In this document: in pieces, positions 42,494 through 52,792 of the stretch | Numbering within the stretch: the stretch's first letter is position 1 | Layout: the number at the start of each line of letters is the position of its first letter | Source of the DNA: Comamonas koreensis | GTDB lineage: Bacteria; Pseudomonadota; Gammaproteobacteria; Burkholderiales; Burkholderiaceae_C | DNA: 64,000 nucleotides | Direction: 5' to 3' | Assembly (NCBI RefSeq): GCF_014076495.1 | Contig: NZ_CP043575.1 | Span: forward strand, 2,294,001-2,358,000 | Position numbers and translations under genes: made by a program | The notes under the pieces: generated by a model | Told to the model about the DNA's origin: nothing | What the model saw: the letters and a program-made list of their open reading frames with translations, nothing else | Databases searched by the model: none

Positions 42494-43162
42494 ATGTTGA
42501 ACCTTCCCCTTCACCACCTGTACCGCGCCGCTGCGGTGGATACCCCAGCACCTTGGCTGCTGGTGCTGATGCATGGCGTGGGCAGCAATGAGCAGGATCT
42601 GTTTGGCCTGGCGGGCATGGTGCCGCCGGCTTTCCATGTGCTGAGCCTGCGCGCGCCCTACACCTTGGGGCCCAGCAGCTATGCCTGGTTCCAGTTTGGC
42701 GTGAACCCCGACGGCAGCCGCAGCATCGACACCGCGCAGGAGAAAGCCAGCCGCGCGCTCGTCGCCCAGACCTGCGCCGAGGCGGCACAGGCCTTGCAGA
42801 TACCGGCCCAGCGGCTGGTGGTGGGTGGTTTCAGCCAGGGCGGCATCATGTCGCTCTCGGCGCTATTGACCCAGCCGCAGCTGCTGCAGGCCATCATGGT
42901 GTGGCACAGCCGCCTGTTGCCCGAGATTGCGGCCGAGCAGGTCGCGCCCGCGCAACTGGCTGGCCATCAAGCCTGGATCAGCCATGGCACCGCCGACAAT
43001 GTGATTCCACTGGCGCAGGCCCATGCGATTCGCGCGGCGCTGCAAGCTACGCCTGTTGACTTGGCGTACCACGAGTACCCCTGCCGCCATGAGCTGCACC
43101 CGCAAGAGCTGCAGGACAGCATGGCCTGGCTGCAGGCTCTGACGCAGGCGCAGCGCGGCTAA
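42494..43162 (+). CDS. Phospholipase/carboxylesterase family alpha/beta hydrolase
   Basis: A 222-residue serine hydrolase. LMHGVGSNEQDLF gives the oxyanion region, GGFSQGG the nucleophile, ISHGTADNVIP the Asp, and CRHELHPQE the His. This matches the PF02230 carboxylesterase family. ATG 42494 was chosen; the frame is open far upstream but only from this point matches the family. The substrate is unknown. Confidence 0.88.
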   Translation: MLNLPLHHLYRAAAVDTPAPWLLVLMHGVGSNEQDLFGLAGMVPPAFHVLSLRAPYTLGPSSYAWFQFGVNPDGSRSIDTAQEKASRALVAQTCAEAAQALQIPAQRLVVGGFSQGGIMSLSALLTQPQLLQAIMVWHSRLLPEIAAEQVAPAQLAGHQAWISHGTADNVIPLAQAHAIRAALQATPVDLAYHEYPCRHELHPQELQDSMAWLQALTQAQRG

Positions 43163-43171
43163 GGTCAGTAT

Positions 43172-43996
43172 TTAGCCAGCGTCCGGCCGGAACAGCCCGG
43201 CCAGCATGCGGTCGAGCTGCGGCCATTCCTGTGCGAACTGGCTGCGGTTGACAAAGAAGGCCTCGCAAGCCACCGCAAAGAACTCGGCCGGGGCCGTGGC
43301 GCCATAGCTGTCCAGCCAGGGCGCGGGCTCGCCAAAGCGCTGGGATTTGGCAATCGCATGGCCAAAGGCCGCAAAGGCCGATGCCCAGGTGCGCTCCCAG
43401 GTCTGGCGTGCTTCGGCGGCGCTCGCCAGGCCCAGAAAATGGCCGGGCAGCGAGGGGTAGCCATCGGCACCGCCATTGCGCATATCGATCTTGTGGCAGA
43501 ACTCGTGGATGACGACGCTGGTGCCGCGCGCGTTTTGCTGCAGCGGATCTTGCGCAATGGCTGCCCAGCTGAGCGTGACGGGGCCATGCTGCATCGCTTC
43601 GCCTTCGAGCATCATGCGCCGGTGCGATACCAGGCCCGCCTCGTCATGCATGTCGCGCGCAGCCACCATCGTGCCCGGGTGCACGACAATGCCGACAAAA
43701 TCATCGTAGAGCGCGATGGCCTGCTGCGCCTCACCCCGGTGGAGCAGCGGCACGCAGGCCTGCGCGGCTATAGTCAGCGCCATCGCATCGCTCACCACCA
43801 GGCCATGGGCACCCGAGAATTGTTTTTGGCGCAGAAACAGTGCGCTCAAGGCGCGCAGCTTGGCTTTTTCTTCCAGCGACAGCGCCTCGAGGAACGGGTA
43901 TTTTTGCAGCACCTGCAACCACAGGGCTGCGGGGATTTCGGGCACGGGGCGCGCCAGCGCGCGCAGGCGTGACCAGGTGCGGTGCAGCCAGGCCAT
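43172..43996 (-). CDS. mtfA: M90 family zinc metallopeptidase (MtfA-like)
   Basis: A 274-residue protein with the zinc motif HEFCHKID and the downstream Glu in AEFFAVACEAFF, as in MtfA. E. coli MtfA is an aminopeptidase that interacts with the glucose regulator Mlc; here only the family is certain. Its start is four bases after the lpxH stop, so the two are co-transcribed. Confidence 0.88.
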   Translation of the reverse strand: MAWLHRTWSRLRALARPVPEIPAALWLQVLQKYPFLEALSLEEKAKLRALSALFLRQKQFSGAHGLVVSDAMALTIAAQACVPLLHRGEAQQAIALYDDFVGIVVHPGTMVAARDMHDEAGLVSHRRMMLEGEAMQHGPVTLSWAAIAQDPLQQNARGTSVVIHEFCHKIDMRNGGADGYPSLPGHFLGLASAAEARQTWERTWASAFAAFGHAIAKSQRFGEPAPWLDSYGATAPAEFFAVACEAFFVNRSQFAQEWPQLDRMLAGLFRPDAG

Positions 43997-44000
43997 GGGA

Positions 44001-44861
44001 TCAGTGCGCGCCGGGCTGTGGAGGCCGGGCCAGGTAATCGGCCAGCGCGATGCGCTGCTGGCCGGTGGCGTCGATGCGCAGCACTTCGGCGCGGGCGGGT
44101 TCCAGGTCGGTGTCCCAGTCGCTCAGCACCAGGCGCTCGTGGCCCGCATCCAGCGCGTGGCGGGCAGGGCGGTGGGTGTGGCCGTGGATCAGTGTGGGCG
44201 CCTGGGCCTGTTGCAACCAGGCGAGGGCGGCCTGGGTATCCACATCGGCGGTGATCACTTCGCGCATGCGGCGCGCCTCGCTCTGGCTGCGCATGGCGCC
44301 AGCGAGCTGGCGGCGCTGGGCCAGCGGCTGGGCCAGAATCTGCTGCTGCCAGGCGGGGCTGCGTGCCACCGCACGAAAACGCTGGTATTCGGAATCTTCC
44401 ACGCACAGCGCATCGCCATGGCTGAGCAGCCAGCGCTGGCCGAGAAAAGTGAGGCAGCTGGGATCGGGCAGCAATTGCATGCCGCTGCGCTCGGCAAACT
44501 GCGCGCCGATGAGAAAGTCGCGGTTGCCATGCATGAAGAAGACGGCGCGCTGGCCACTGGCCTCGCGCAGGCTCTGGGCGCAGGCCGCTTCAAAGCTGCC
44601 GGCCTCGTCCAGCGCATCGTCGCCGACCCAGGCTTCAAACAAATCGCCCAGCATGAAGATCGCATCTGCCGTACTGGCTTGCAGGTACTGCTGCCAGCTG
44701 TGCCAGGTCTGTGGCAGCTGGGGTTGAAGATGCAGATCGGAGATGAATTCGATGCTGCGCCAGGCGGGGGGCGCAGCGAAGGCATGGACTGCCGTGGTGG
44801 CCAACTGGGCGCGCAGCGCCTCATGAGTGTCTGCGGCGCGGGTGTCGGTCGGGCTGTCCAT
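44001..44861 (-). CDS. lpxH: UDP-2,3-diacylglucosamine diphosphatase
   Basis: A 286-residue calcineurin-like phosphoesterase. Motifs in order are FISDLHL, GDLFEAWVGDD, HGNRDFLIG, LSHGD and HGHTHRP, the full LpxH set. It makes lipid X in lipid A synthesis at the membrane. The N-terminal extension of about 35 residues makes it longer than E. coli LpxH (240). It follows ppiB by 17 bases. Confidence 0.93.
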   Translation of the reverse strand: MDSPTDTRAADTHEALRAQLATTAVHAFAAPPAWRSIEFISDLHLQPQLPQTWHSWQQYLQASTADAIFMLGDLFEAWVGDDALDEAGSFEAACAQSLREASGQRAVFFMHGNRDFLIGAQFAERSGMQLLPDPSCLTFLGQRWLLSHGDALCVEDSEYQRFRAVARSPAWQQQILAQPLAQRRQLAGAMRSQSEARRMREVITADVDTQAALAWLQQAQAPTLIHGHTHRPARHALDAGHERLVLSDWDTDLEPARAEVLRIDATGQQRIALADYLARPPQPGAH

Positions 44862-44878
44862 GCCAATGGTGGCGCCTA

Positions 44879-45385
44879 TTACAGGGCCACAGCCTTTTCG
44901 ATCAGCACTTCTTCCTTGGGCACGTCTTGGTGCATGCCCTTGGAGCCGGTCTTGACGGCCTTGATCTTGTCGATCACGTCGTTGCCCTTGACCACCTTGC
45001 CGAACACGGCATAGCCCCAGCCGCTAGGGGTGGGCGAGGTGTGGTTGAGGAAGTCGTTCTTGGCGACGTTGATGAAGAACTGGGCGGTGGCCGAATGGGG
45101 ATCGCTGGTGCGGGCCATGGCTACGGTGTACTGGTCGTTCTTCAGGCCGTTTTGCGCTTCGTTCTGAATCGGCGCCTGGGTGGACTTCTGGTCCATGCCC
45201 GATGCAAAGCCGCCGCCCTGGATCATGAAGCTGTTGATCACGCGGTGGAAGATCGTGCCGTCATAGTGGCCGCTCTTGACGTAGCTCAGGAAGTTCTCGG
45301 TGGACTTGGGGGCTTTGTCTGCGTCGAGTTCCAGCGTGATGACGCCGTAGTCTTTGATATGCAGTTCAACTTGTGGATTGCTCAT
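44879..45385 (-). CDS. ppiB: Cytoplasmic peptidyl-prolyl cis-trans isomerase B
   Basis: A 168-residue cyclophilin with no signal peptide. [15 protein letters not shown] and the [17 protein letters not shown] active-site segments are intact. It accelerates proline isomerisation in the cytosol. It lies 68 bases after a periplasmic paralogue, which suggests tandem duplication. Confidence 0.94.
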   Translation of the reverse strand: MSNPQVELHIKDYGVITLELDADKAPKSTENFLSYVKSGHYDGTIFHRVINSFMIQGGGFASGMDQKSTQAPIQNEAQNGLKNDQYTVAMARTSDPHSATAQFFINVAKNDFLNHTSPTPSGWGYAVFGKVVKGNDVIDKIKAVKTGSKGMHQDVPKEEVLIEKAVAL

Positions 45386-45453
45386 GGTGTGTTTCCTGTT
45401 GAGAAAGGTGGGAAGGGCGCCGCAGCCCGGTTGGGGGCCAGCGGCAGGGCCAT

Positions 45454-46038
45454 TTACTTGACGACGGTAGCCGACTTGATGATGACAGGGGTCTTGGGCA
45501 CGTTCTGGTGCGGGCCGGCATTGCCGGTTTGCACGGCCTTGATCTTGTCGACCACATCATTGCCGCTGACGACCTTGCCAAACACCGCATAGCCGTGGCC
45601 ATCGGGGTTGGGGGCATTCAGCGAATCGTTGTTCTGCACATTGATGAAGAACTGCGCGGTGGCCGAGTCGGGAACCGCCGTGCGGGCCATCGCGATGGTA
45701 TAGGTGTTGTTCTTGAGGCCGTTGTTGGCCTCCAGCGGGATCGGCGAGCGCGCAGGCTTTTGCTGCATATCGGGGGTGAAGCCGCCGCCCTGGATCATGA
45801 AGTTGCCGATCACGCGGTGGAAGATCGTGCCGTCGTAGAACTTGTCGTTCACGTACTGCAGGAAGTTGGCCACCGTCTTGGGCGCTTTTTCTGGATTGAG
45901 CTCGACCACGATGTCGCCCATCGAGGTCGCCAGCTTCACGCGGGGCTGGTCCGCTGCTTGTGCGGCGCTGGTCAGCAACATGCCGCCGGCCAGTGCCAGG
46001 CCGCCCAGAATGGAAAGAGTGTGTCGTTTGGAAGGCAT
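45454..46038 (-). CDS. ppiA: Periplasmic peptidyl-prolyl cis-trans isomerase A
   Basis: A 194-residue cyclophilin. A signal peptide ([19 protein letters not shown], ending AQAA) occupies about 1-28. [15 protein letters not shown] and [13 protein letters not shown] are the active-site segments. AGAGGAAACC precedes ATG 46038; earlier in-frame starts lack a signal peptide. It is paralogous to the neighbouring ppiB. Confidence 0.93.
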   Translation of the reverse strand: MPSKRHTLSILGGLALAGGMLLTSAAQAADQPRVKLATSMGDIVVELNPEKAPKTVANFLQYVNDKFYDGTIFHRVIGNFMIQGGGFTPDMQQKPARSPIPLEANNGLKNNTYTIAMARTAVPDSATAQFFINVQNNDSLNAPNPDGHGYAVFGKVVSGNDVVDKIKAVQTGNAGPHQNVPKTPVIIKSATVVK

Positions 46039-46193
46039 CGGTTTCCTCTGTCGTTGTATACGGTAGATGTCCAGTGCAGGGCGCTGCGGGGTCCGCAAGA
46101 CATCCTGCGCTGCGCGCAAATCTTGGGCGGTGCACGGTGTGCGTTTGCACCGAGTTGAGGGCCAACGGTGCAAGATTCAAGGCAAGGCCCTTA

Positions 46194-46793
46194 CTATTTT
46201 GCGTCGGGCGCCGCTGCTGGGGCAGCCGGCGCGGCGGCAGCGGGTGCTGCAGCAGCGGCAGGTTGGGCCCTGGTTACCAAGAGGCGCAGGCTGCTGATCT
46301 TGGGCTGCAGCCTGGCTTGCTGGGCCGGCGCCAGCGTGCTGGCCTTGCTCAGCGACTGCTCGGCCAGGCGAATATAGATATCGCCCAGGTTTTCATAGGC
46401 GGTGGCATAGCCGGGGTTGGCCCGCACCGCATCTTGCAGCGCGCGGCTGGCTTTTTCCAGCTGGTTGTTCTGGGCGTAGAGCACGGCCAAGTTGTTGTAG
46501 GGCTCGGGCAGTTCGGGGTATTCCTGCACCAGCTTCTCGAACGTTGCCGTGGCCTCGTCACGCTGGCTTGCATTCATCTGGGCCACACCCTGCAAAAAGC
46601 GCCATTGCGGGTCACGCGGGGCTTGCTGGATCTTCGGCTCCAACTGCTCCAGTGCCAGGGCATTTTGGCCCGACTGGATCAGCTTTTCCACGGCCGAGTA
46701 ATCGTCCGCATAGGCGGCGCCGCAGCTCAGCGCAAGCGCCAGCAAGGCGGCACGGGGCATCAGGGGGGAGAAAAGGCAACTGACTAACTTCAT
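46194..46793 (-). CDS. Exported TPR protein
   Basis: A 199-residue protein with a signal peptide (about 1-30, ending AYA) and roughly three tetratricopeptide repeats between 45 and 150 (for example YNNLAVLYAQNNQLEKASRA, then YENLGDIYIRLAE). The C-terminal 25 residues are Ala/Pro-rich. It probably acts as a periplasmic scaffold; partners are unknown. ATG 46793 gives a proper signal peptide. Confidence 0.85.
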   Translation of the reverse strand: MKLVSCLFSPLMPRAALLALALSCGAAYADDYSAVEKLIQSGQNALALEQLEPKIQQAPRDPQWRFLQGVAQMNASQRDEATATFEKLVQEYPELPEPYNNLAVLYAQNNQLEKASRALQDAVRANPGYATAYENLGDIYIRLAEQSLSKASTLAPAQQARLQPKISSLRLLVTRAQPAAAAAPAAAAPAAPAAAPDAK

Positions 46794-47075
46794 AGGGTTC
46801 GGGCGCGCTGGGCGCGTGCAAGTGGCCTGCAGGCTTATACTGCAGCGCATTGTAGCTGAGGGGGCTGGCGCCCCGGAACGACGGGCGGCCATGGTTTGCA
46901 GGGCATGGTCTCGGGCATCAGCTACCATACACGGTTCGGCGGTTCCTGCCGGGCGGCGGTGCCCAGGCAGGCGCTGCACAACCTGCGCCCAAGCCTCTCC
47001 CAGGGGGACGGGGGCGGACCGGGGTAGGGCGCCAGGCGCCTTTCCCTCTCTCAACCACAACCACGCTAATTTTTC

Positions 47076-48461
47076 ATGAGTTTGCGCATCTACAACACGC
47101 TTTCGCGTGCGCTGGAGTCATTTGTTCCGATTGAGCAGGGCCATGTCCGCATGTATGTATGCGGTATGACGGTCTATGACCTCTGTCACCTGGGACATGC
47201 GCGCTCGATGCTGGCGTTTGATGTGGTGCAGCGCTGGTTGCGCGTCAGCGGCCTGAAGGTGACCTATGTGCGCAATGTCACCGACATTGAGGACAAGATC
47301 ATCCGCCGCGCCATGGAAAACGGCGAGACCATCCGCAGCCTGACCGACCGCATGATCGAGGCCCTGCACCAGGATGCCGATGCGCTGGGCATCGAGCGCC
47401 CCACGCATGAGCCCCGTGCCACCGAATACGTGCCGCAGATGCTGTCCATCATCTCGCAGCTGGAAGAAAAAGGCCTGGCCTACCGCACCGAAGGCGGCGA
47501 TGTGAACTATGCCGTGCGCAAGTTCCCCGGTTACGGCAAGCTGTCGGGCAAGTCGCTCGACGAGCTCAATGCCGGTGAGCGCGTGGCCGTGCAGGACGGC
47601 AAGGACGACCCGCTGGATTTTGTGCTGTGGAAGAGCGCCAAGCCGACTGAGCCCGACGAGGCCAAGTGGCAAAGCAGCTATGGCACGGGCCGGCCGGGCT
47701 GGCACATCGAGTGCTCGGCGATGAGCTGCGCGCTGCTGGGCGAGACCTTCGACATCCATGGCGGCGGCGCTGACCTGCAGTTCCCCCACCACGAAAACGA
47801 GATTGCCCAGAGTGAGGGCGCGCACGGCCAGCCGCTGGCCAAGATGTGGATGCACAACGGCTTCATCAATGTGGACAACGAGAAGATGTCCAAGTCGCTG
47901 GGCAATTTCTTCACGATCCGCGATGTGCTCAAGCGCTACGACGCCGAGACCATCCGCTTCTTTGTCGTGCGCACCCACTACCGCAGCCCGCTCAACTACA
48001 GCGATGTGCACCTGGACGACGCCCGCAATGCGTTGAAGCGCCTCTATACCGCGCTGAGCTTGGTCGCCGCCGAGCCGGTGGCCATCGACTGGAGCCACCC
48101 GAGTGCGGCGCGCTTCAAGGCGGCGATGGACGAGGACTTTGGCACGCCCGAAGCGGTGGCGGTCCTGTTTGAGCTGGCTGCCGAGGTCAACCGCAGCAAG
48201 TCGCCTGCGGTGGCTGGCCTGCTCAAGGCGCTGGCGGCCACGCTGGGCCTGCTGCAGGCCGACCCTGCCGCCTACCTGCAAGCGGGCGCCAGCGTGGATG
48301 CGGCCTATGTGGAGGCGCAGATTGCGCTGCGCGCCGCTGCCAAAGCGGCCAAGAACTATGCGGAATCGGACCGCATCCGCGCCGAGCTGCTGGCCCAGGG
48401 GGTGGAGCTCAAGGACTCTGCGCAAGGCACGACCTGGACGGTAGTCCAGGCGGGCGCCTGA
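47076..48461 (+). CDS. cysS: Cysteinyl-tRNA synthetase
   Basis: A 461-residue class I synthetase. The HIGH motif is HLGHARS within [16 protein letters not shown], the KMSKS motif is EKMSKSLGN, and zinc ligands lie in [11 protein letters not shown] and [10 protein letters not shown]. Length is normal. It charges tRNA-Cys. The adenylation domain is intact. Confidence 0.97.
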   Translation: MSLRIYNTLSRALESFVPIEQGHVRMYVCGMTVYDLCHLGHARSMLAFDVVQRWLRVSGLKVTYVRNVTDIEDKIIRRAMENGETIRSLTDRMIEALHQDADALGIERPTHEPRATEYVPQMLSIISQLEEKGLAYRTEGGDVNYAVRKFPGYGKLSGKSLDELNAGERVAVQDGKDDPLDFVLWKSAKPTEPDEAKWQSSYGTGRPGWHIECSAMSCALLGETFDIHGGGADLQFPHHENEIAQSEGAHGQPLAKMWMHNGFINVDNEKMSKSLGNFFTIRDVLKRYDAETIRFFVVRTHYRSPLNYSDVHLDDARNALKRLYTALSLVAAEPVAIDWSHPSAARFKAAMDEDFGTPEAVAVLFELAAEVNRSKSPAVAGLLKALAATLGLLQADPAAYLQAGASVDAAYVEAQIALRAAAKAAKNYAESDRIRAELLAQGVELKDSAQGTTWTVVQAGA

Positions 48462-48518
48462 TGCGCGCTCTGGGTGGTGTGAACCCGGCATTGGCATTGA
48501 AGCCGAGCGTCTAGCCGT

Positions 48519-49169
48519 ATGCCTGGTATCAGCAACAAGCCGCTGTCAGCGGAGGATTGGGCCGTGGCTTGCAAGCACCTGGCCCGCAAGGACCGGGTGA
48601 TGCGCCGGCTCGCCCCGCTGTATGCCGGCGAGATGCTGCGCCGCGAAGCAGACGGCTTTGCGCTGCTGGTGCGCTCGGTGGTCTGGCAGCAGCTGTCGGA
48701 CCACTCGGCGCGCCAGCTGTGGAAGCGGCTGGTGGCGGCGCTTGGGTCGGCTAGCCCCAAGGCCATGCTGGCCCTGACGGACGAGGCGGCCAAGGCCATC
48801 CGCCTGCCGCAGCGCAAGCTGGGCTATCTGCGTGATCTGGCTGCATGGTTTGTGCAGGAGCCCAAGGACGCGCTGTCCTGGGTGCATGTCGATGACGACG
48901 CAGTCATCGAGCAGCTGATGGCGCAGCGCGGGCTGGCGCGCTGGGGTGCGGAGATGTTTTTGCTGTTCCATCTGGGCCGGCCCAATGTGCTGGCCATTGA
49001 TGATGCGGCGCTCCTGCAGGGCATCAGCGACCATTATTTTTCGGGCGAGGCCGTCAGCCGCAGCGATGCGCGCGAGGTGGCGCAGGCCTGGCAACCCTGG
49101 GCGAGTGTCGCGGCCTGGCTGATCTGGCGCTCCCAGAATGCCATGCCACTGGGGCAGGATGCAGATTGA
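48519..49169 (+). CDS. AlkA-type DNA-3-methyladenine glycosylase
   Basis: A 216-residue HhH-GPD glycosylase. The helix-hairpin-helix region is around IRLPQRKLGYLRDLAAWF, and the catalytic Asp is in VLAIDDAALLQGI. It removes alkylated bases. The protein lacks the N-terminal domain of E. coli AlkA (282 residues). It lies between cysS and accA, an order I recall from Comamonadaceae genomes. Confidence 0.88.
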   Translation: MPGISNKPLSAEDWAVACKHLARKDRVMRRLAPLYAGEMLRREADGFALLVRSVVWQQLSDHSARQLWKRLVAALGSASPKAMLALTDEAAKAIRLPQRKLGYLRDLAAWFVQEPKDALSWVHVDDDAVIEQLMAQRGLARWGAEMFLLFHLGRPNVLAIDDAALLQGISDHYFSGEAVSRSDAREVAQAWQPWASVAAWLIWRSQNAMPLGQDAD

Positions 49170-49246
49170 TCTGGTTTGGCCGCATGCGGTTACACTGTCG
49201 GTCGTTATGAGAAGGCTGCCTGCGGCTTTTCTCGAGGAGAATCATT

Positions 49247-50221
49247 TTGGCGAAAAGAACATTCCTGGATTTCGAGCAACCGATTGCGGAGCTGGAAACC
49301 AAAATTGATGAACTGCGCTATGTGCAAAGCGAAAGCGCAGTGGATATCTCTGAAGAGATTGATCAGCTCAGCAAGAAAAGCCAGCAGCTGACCAAGGACA
49401 TCTACAGCGAGCTTTCCCCCTGGCAGATCACCAAGATCGCACGCCACCCCGAGCGTCCCTACACCCTGGACTATGTGAACGAGATCTTCACCGATTTCGT
49501 CGAAATGCATGGCGACCGCCACTTTGCCGACGACCTGTCCATCGTGGGCGGCTTGGCACGTTTCAATGGCAACCCCTGCATGGTAGTGGGTCACCAAAAG
49601 GGCCGTGACACCAAGGAGCGCACCTTGCGCAACTTTGGCATGAGCAAGCCCGAGGGCTACCGCAAGGCGCTGCGCCTGATGAAGACCGCCGAGAAGTTCA
49701 AGCTGCCGGTGTTCACCTTTGTCGACACACCCGGTGCCTACCCCGGCATCGATGCCGAAGAGCGCGGCCAGTCCGAAGCCATTGGCCGCAACATCTATGA
49801 AATGGCGCAGCTGGAAGTGCCGATCATCTCCACCATCATCGGTGAAGGTGGCTCGGGCGGCGCGCTGGGTATCTCGGTGGCCGACCAGGTGCTGATGCTG
49901 CAGTACTCGGTGTACTCGACCATCAGCCCCGAAGGCTGCGCCTCCATCCTGTGGAAGACCAGCGACAAGGCCCAGGAAGCGGCGGACGCCATGGGTATCA
50001 CCGCCCATCGCCTCAAGGCCCTGGGCCTGATCGACAAGATCATCCACGAGCCCGTCGGTGGCGCCCACCGTGACCACAAGCAAATGGCGGCGCTGCTCAA
50101 GCGCGGCCTGAGCGATGCCTTCCGCCAGCTGGCTGATTTGAAACCCGCTGAGCTGCTGGACCGCCGCTACGAGCGCCTGCAAAGCTATGGCCGTTTCTCG
50201 GACACCAAGGCTGAGCACTGA
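49247..50221 (+). CDS. accA: Acetyl-CoA carboxylase carboxyltransferase subunit alpha
   Basis: A 324-residue carboxyltransferase alpha subunit. The N-terminus [17 protein letters not shown] is canonical and is read from a TTG start, with GAGGAGA six bases upstream. [20 protein letters not shown] and [10 protein letters not shown] are the substrate and oxyanion segments. With AccD it transfers the carboxyl group to acetyl-CoA. A rho-independent terminator follows. Confidence 0.97.
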   Translation: MAKRTFLDFEQPIAELETKIDELRYVQSESAVDISEEIDQLSKKSQQLTKDIYSELSPWQITKIARHPERPYTLDYVNEIFTDFVEMHGDRHFADDLSIVGGLARFNGNPCMVVGHQKGRDTKERTLRNFGMSKPEGYRKALRLMKTAEKFKLPVFTFVDTPGAYPGIDAEERGQSEAIGRNIYEMAQLEVPIISTIIGEGGSGGALGISVADQVLMLQYSVYSTISPEGCASILWKTSDKAQEAADAMGITAHRLKALGLIDKIIHEPVGGAHRDHKQMAALLKRGLSDAFRQLADLKPAELLDRRYERLQSYGRFSDTKAEH

Positions 50222-50262
50222 TACGCGCTGCCGGCCGCCGCTGATGCTGCGCCGTTGCTGCC

Positions 50263-50288
50263 AAGCCTCCCTTTGCGGAGGCTTTTTG
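50263..50288 (+). terminator. Rho-independent terminator after accA
   Basis: AAGCCTCC (50263-50270) pairs with GGAGGCTT (50277-50284), followed by five T. The tilS start is 17 bases downstream. Confidence 0.88.
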
Positions 50289-50304
50289 CTGTGGGGCGCG
50301 GGCC

Positions 50305-51276
50305 ATGGCTGAGCCCGCTATTGTTGCTGCGCTGAACGGCTGGCAGCCCGCACTGCCGCTGGCTGTGGCCTACAGCGGTGGAGCCGATTCCACCGCCTTG
50401 CTCTGGGCCTGCCTGCAGCGCTTTCCCGGCCAGGTGTATGCCCTCCACATCAACCATGGGCTGCAGGCCGCAGCCGCGGTATTTGAATCGCATTGCCGCG
50501 CCCAGTGCGCGGCCTGGGGCGTGACGCTGCAGGTGGTGGCGGTGAATGCCCATGCGCTGCCCGGGCAAAGCCCGGAGGACGCGGCCCGCATTGCGCGCTA
50601 CCAGGCGCTGACCCAGGCCGTGCTGGCTTGCGCCGATGCAGGGCAGGGCCGTATCCAGACCATCGCACTGGCCCAGCATGCCGATGACCAGGTCGAAACC
50701 GTGGTGCTGGCGCTGTCGCGCGGCGCTGGGGTGGCCGGCCTGGCGGGCATGCGCCCGCAGTGGCAGCGCGCCGGTCTGCAGTGGGCGCGGCCTTATCTGG
50801 GCCTGGGCAGTGCGCAGATCCGCGCTGACCTGGCTGCGCTGGGCATCGCCTGGGTGGAAGACCCGAGCAACACCGACACCCGCTACACACGCAACCGCAT
50901 CCGCCAGCAGGTGATGCCCGGCCTGGCGCAGGCCTTTCCGCAGATCGCGCAGACGGTGGCGCGCAGCAGCGCAAACGCGGCGCAGGCGGCCGAGCTGCTC
51001 GATGACCTGGCGCAGATCGACCTGCAGGCCACCGGCGCGCCGCCGCGCATCGGCGCGCTGCAGGCGCTGAGCGAGGCGCGCATGGCCAATGTGCTGCGCT
51101 ACTGGCTGCGCACGGCCCATGACCAAACGCCGAGCGCTGCACAGCTGGCGCAACTGCAGCAGCAGCTGCAGCGCTGCACCACGCGGGGCCACCAAATCCA
51201 TATAAAAGTGGGCCGTGGGTATATACAGCGCCACAGAGATGTCATCGATTGGTACAATCCGCCAGTTTTGGTCTGA
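50305..51276 (+). CDS. tilS: tRNA(Ile)-lysidine synthase
   Basis: A 323-residue N-type ATP pyrophosphatase with SGGADST P-loop (24-30) and the RNRIRQQVMP motif. It converts C34 of tRNA-Ile(CAU) to lysidine. It lacks most of the C-terminal domains of E. coli TilS (432 residues), as some homologues do. It starts inside the region just past the accA terminator. Essential in most bacteria. Confidence 0.93.
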   Translation: MAEPAIVAALNGWQPALPLAVAYSGGADSTALLWACLQRFPGQVYALHINHGLQAAAAVFESHCRAQCAAWGVTLQVVAVNAHALPGQSPEDAARIARYQALTQAVLACADAGQGRIQTIALAQHADDQVETVVLALSRGAGVAGLAGMRPQWQRAGLQWARPYLGLGSAQIRADLAALGIAWVEDPSNTDTRYTRNRIRQQVMPGLAQAFPQIAQTVARSSANAAQAAELLDDLAQIDLQATGAPPRIGALQALSEARMANVLRYWLRTAHDQTPSAAQLAQLQQQLQRCTTRGHQIHIKVGRGYIQRHRDVIDWYNPPVLV

Positions 51277-51353
51277 CTAATGTACGATTCCGACGGCGTG
51301 CCAAAACACTTTGCATCAACGCCGAGCTTCGTGTTTCGTCATCGTGATATTCA

Positions 51354-52634
51354 ATGGCACTGATCGTTCATAAGTACGGCGGCACGTCGATGGGCTCTTC
51401 CGAGCGCATCCGCAATGTCGCCAAACGCGTCGCCAAGTGGGCAAGGGCTGGCCACCAGATGGTGGTGGTGCCCAGCGCCATGAGTGGCGAAACCAACCGT
51501 CTGTTGGGCCTGGCCAGCGAGCTGGCACCCAGCCGCGCAGACAAGTCCTATTACCGTGAGCTGGACATGCTGGCCGCCACCGGCGAGCAGGCCTCGTCGG
51601 CCTTGCTGGCCATTGCGCTGCAGGCAGAAGGCGTGCCCTCGGTGAGCTACACCGGCTGGCAGGTGCCGGTGCGCACCGACGACAGCTACACCAAGGCGCG
51701 CATTGAATCGATCGACGACCAGCGCGTGCGGGCCGATCTGGACGCGGGCCGTGTGGTGATCGTGACCGGTTTCCAGGGCATTGACCCGAACGGCAACATC
51801 ACCACCTTGGGCCGTGGCGGCTCGGACACCTCGGCCGTGGCCGTGGCAGCCGCCATGAAGGCCGCCGAGTGCCTGATCTATACCGACGTCGACGGTGTCT
51901 ACACCACGGACCCGCGCGTGGTCTCGGCCGCACAGCGCCTCAAGACCGTGAGCTTTGAGGAAATGCTGGAGATGGCGAGCCTGGGCTCCAAGGTGCTGCA
52001 GATCCGCTCGGTGGAATTTGCCGGCAAGTACAAAGTGCCAATGCGTGTGCTGTCGAGCTTCACGCCCTGGGATATTGCATTGGATGAAGAGGCCAAATCG
52101 GGCACTCTGATCACATTTGAGGAAGACGAAAAGATGGAAAAGGCCCTCGTATCGGGCATCGCTTTCAACCGCAGCGAAGCCAAAATCTCTGTCCGTGGCG
52201 TGCCTGACACCCCCGGCATTGCCTACCAGATCCTGGGCCCGGTGGCCGACGCCAACATCGATGTGGACGTGATCCTGCAAAACATCGGCAAGGACGGCAA
52301 GACTGACTTCAGCTTCACCGTCAACCAAGGCGACTTCAACCGCACGGTCGAGTTGTTGCGCGAAGAAGTGGTGCCCAAGCTCGGCGCTGACGAAGTCATC
52401 GGCAACCCCAACATCTGCAAGGTGAGCATCGTCGGTATCGGCATGCGCAGCCACGTGGGCGTGGCATCGACCATGTTCCGCGCGCTGGCTGAAGAGGGCA
52501 TCAACATCCAGATGATCTCCACCTCCGAAATCAAGACCTCGGTCGTGATCGATGAGAAGTACCTGGAACTGGCCGTTCGCGCCCTGCACACTGCTTTTGG
52601 TCTGGATTCTGAAGAAGTTTCCAAATCGGCCTAA
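51354..52634 (+). CDS. lysC: Aspartate kinase
   Basis: A 426-residue aspartokinase. The N-terminal HKYGGTSMGSSERI is the kinase signature, FQGIDPNGNITTLGRGGSDT and YTDVDGVYTTDPRVV are further motifs, and two ACT domains occupy about 265-420, where Lys and Thr feed back in this class. It makes aspartyl phosphate for Lys, Thr, Met and diaminopimelate. A tRNA-Ser gene lies just downstream. Confidence 0.97.
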   Translation: MALIVHKYGGTSMGSSERIRNVAKRVAKWARAGHQMVVVPSAMSGETNRLLGLASELAPSRADKSYYRELDMLAATGEQASSALLAIALQAEGVPSVSYTGWQVPVRTDDSYTKARIESIDDQRVRADLDAGRVVIVTGFQGIDPNGNITTLGRGGSDTSAVAVAAAMKAAECLIYTDVDGVYTTDPRVVSAAQRLKTVSFEEMLEMASLGSKVLQIRSVEFAGKYKVPMRVLSSFTPWDIALDEEAKSGTLITFEEDEKMEKALVSGIAFNRSEAKISVRGVPDTPGIAYQILGPVADANIDVDVILQNIGKDGKTDFSFTVNQGDFNRTVELLREEVVPKLGADEVIGNPNICKVSIVGIGMRSHVGVASTMFRALAEEGINIQMISTSEIKTSVVIDEKYLELAVRALHTAFGLDSEEVSKSA

Positions 52635-52659
52635 ATTTTCAGGTTAGAATAGCTGTATT

Positions 52660-52752
52660 GGAAACGTGACCGAGTGGCCGAAGGTGCTCCCCTGCTAAGG
52701 GAGTATGGGGTGTAGAGCCTCATCGAGGGTTCGAATCCCTCCGTTTCCGCCA
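52660..52752 (+). tRNA. tRNA-Ser(GCT)
   Basis: A 93-base tRNA with a seven-base acceptor stem (GGAAACG with CGTTTCC), long variable arm, T-loop GGTTCGAATCC and encoded CCA end. The anticodon loop CTGCTAA (52692-52698) gives anticodon GCT at 52694-52696, reading AGC and AGT. It is placed between lysC and a strong terminator. Confidence 0.97.
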
Positions 52753-52758
52753 AGAATC

Positions 52759-52792
52759 AAACCCCTGAGTGTTCGCACTCAGGGGTTTTTCT
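52759..52792 (+). terminator. Rho-independent terminator after tRNA-Ser
   Basis: AAACCCCTGAGTG (52759-52771) pairs with CACTCAGGGGTTT (52776-52788) around a TTCG tetraloop, followed by T-run. Confidence 0.95.

Noticed and set aside
47030..47060. GGCGCCAGGCGCC palindrome before cysS as a regulatory leader
   Set aside because: Short, GC-only symmetry is common in this genome; no T-box or terminator features.
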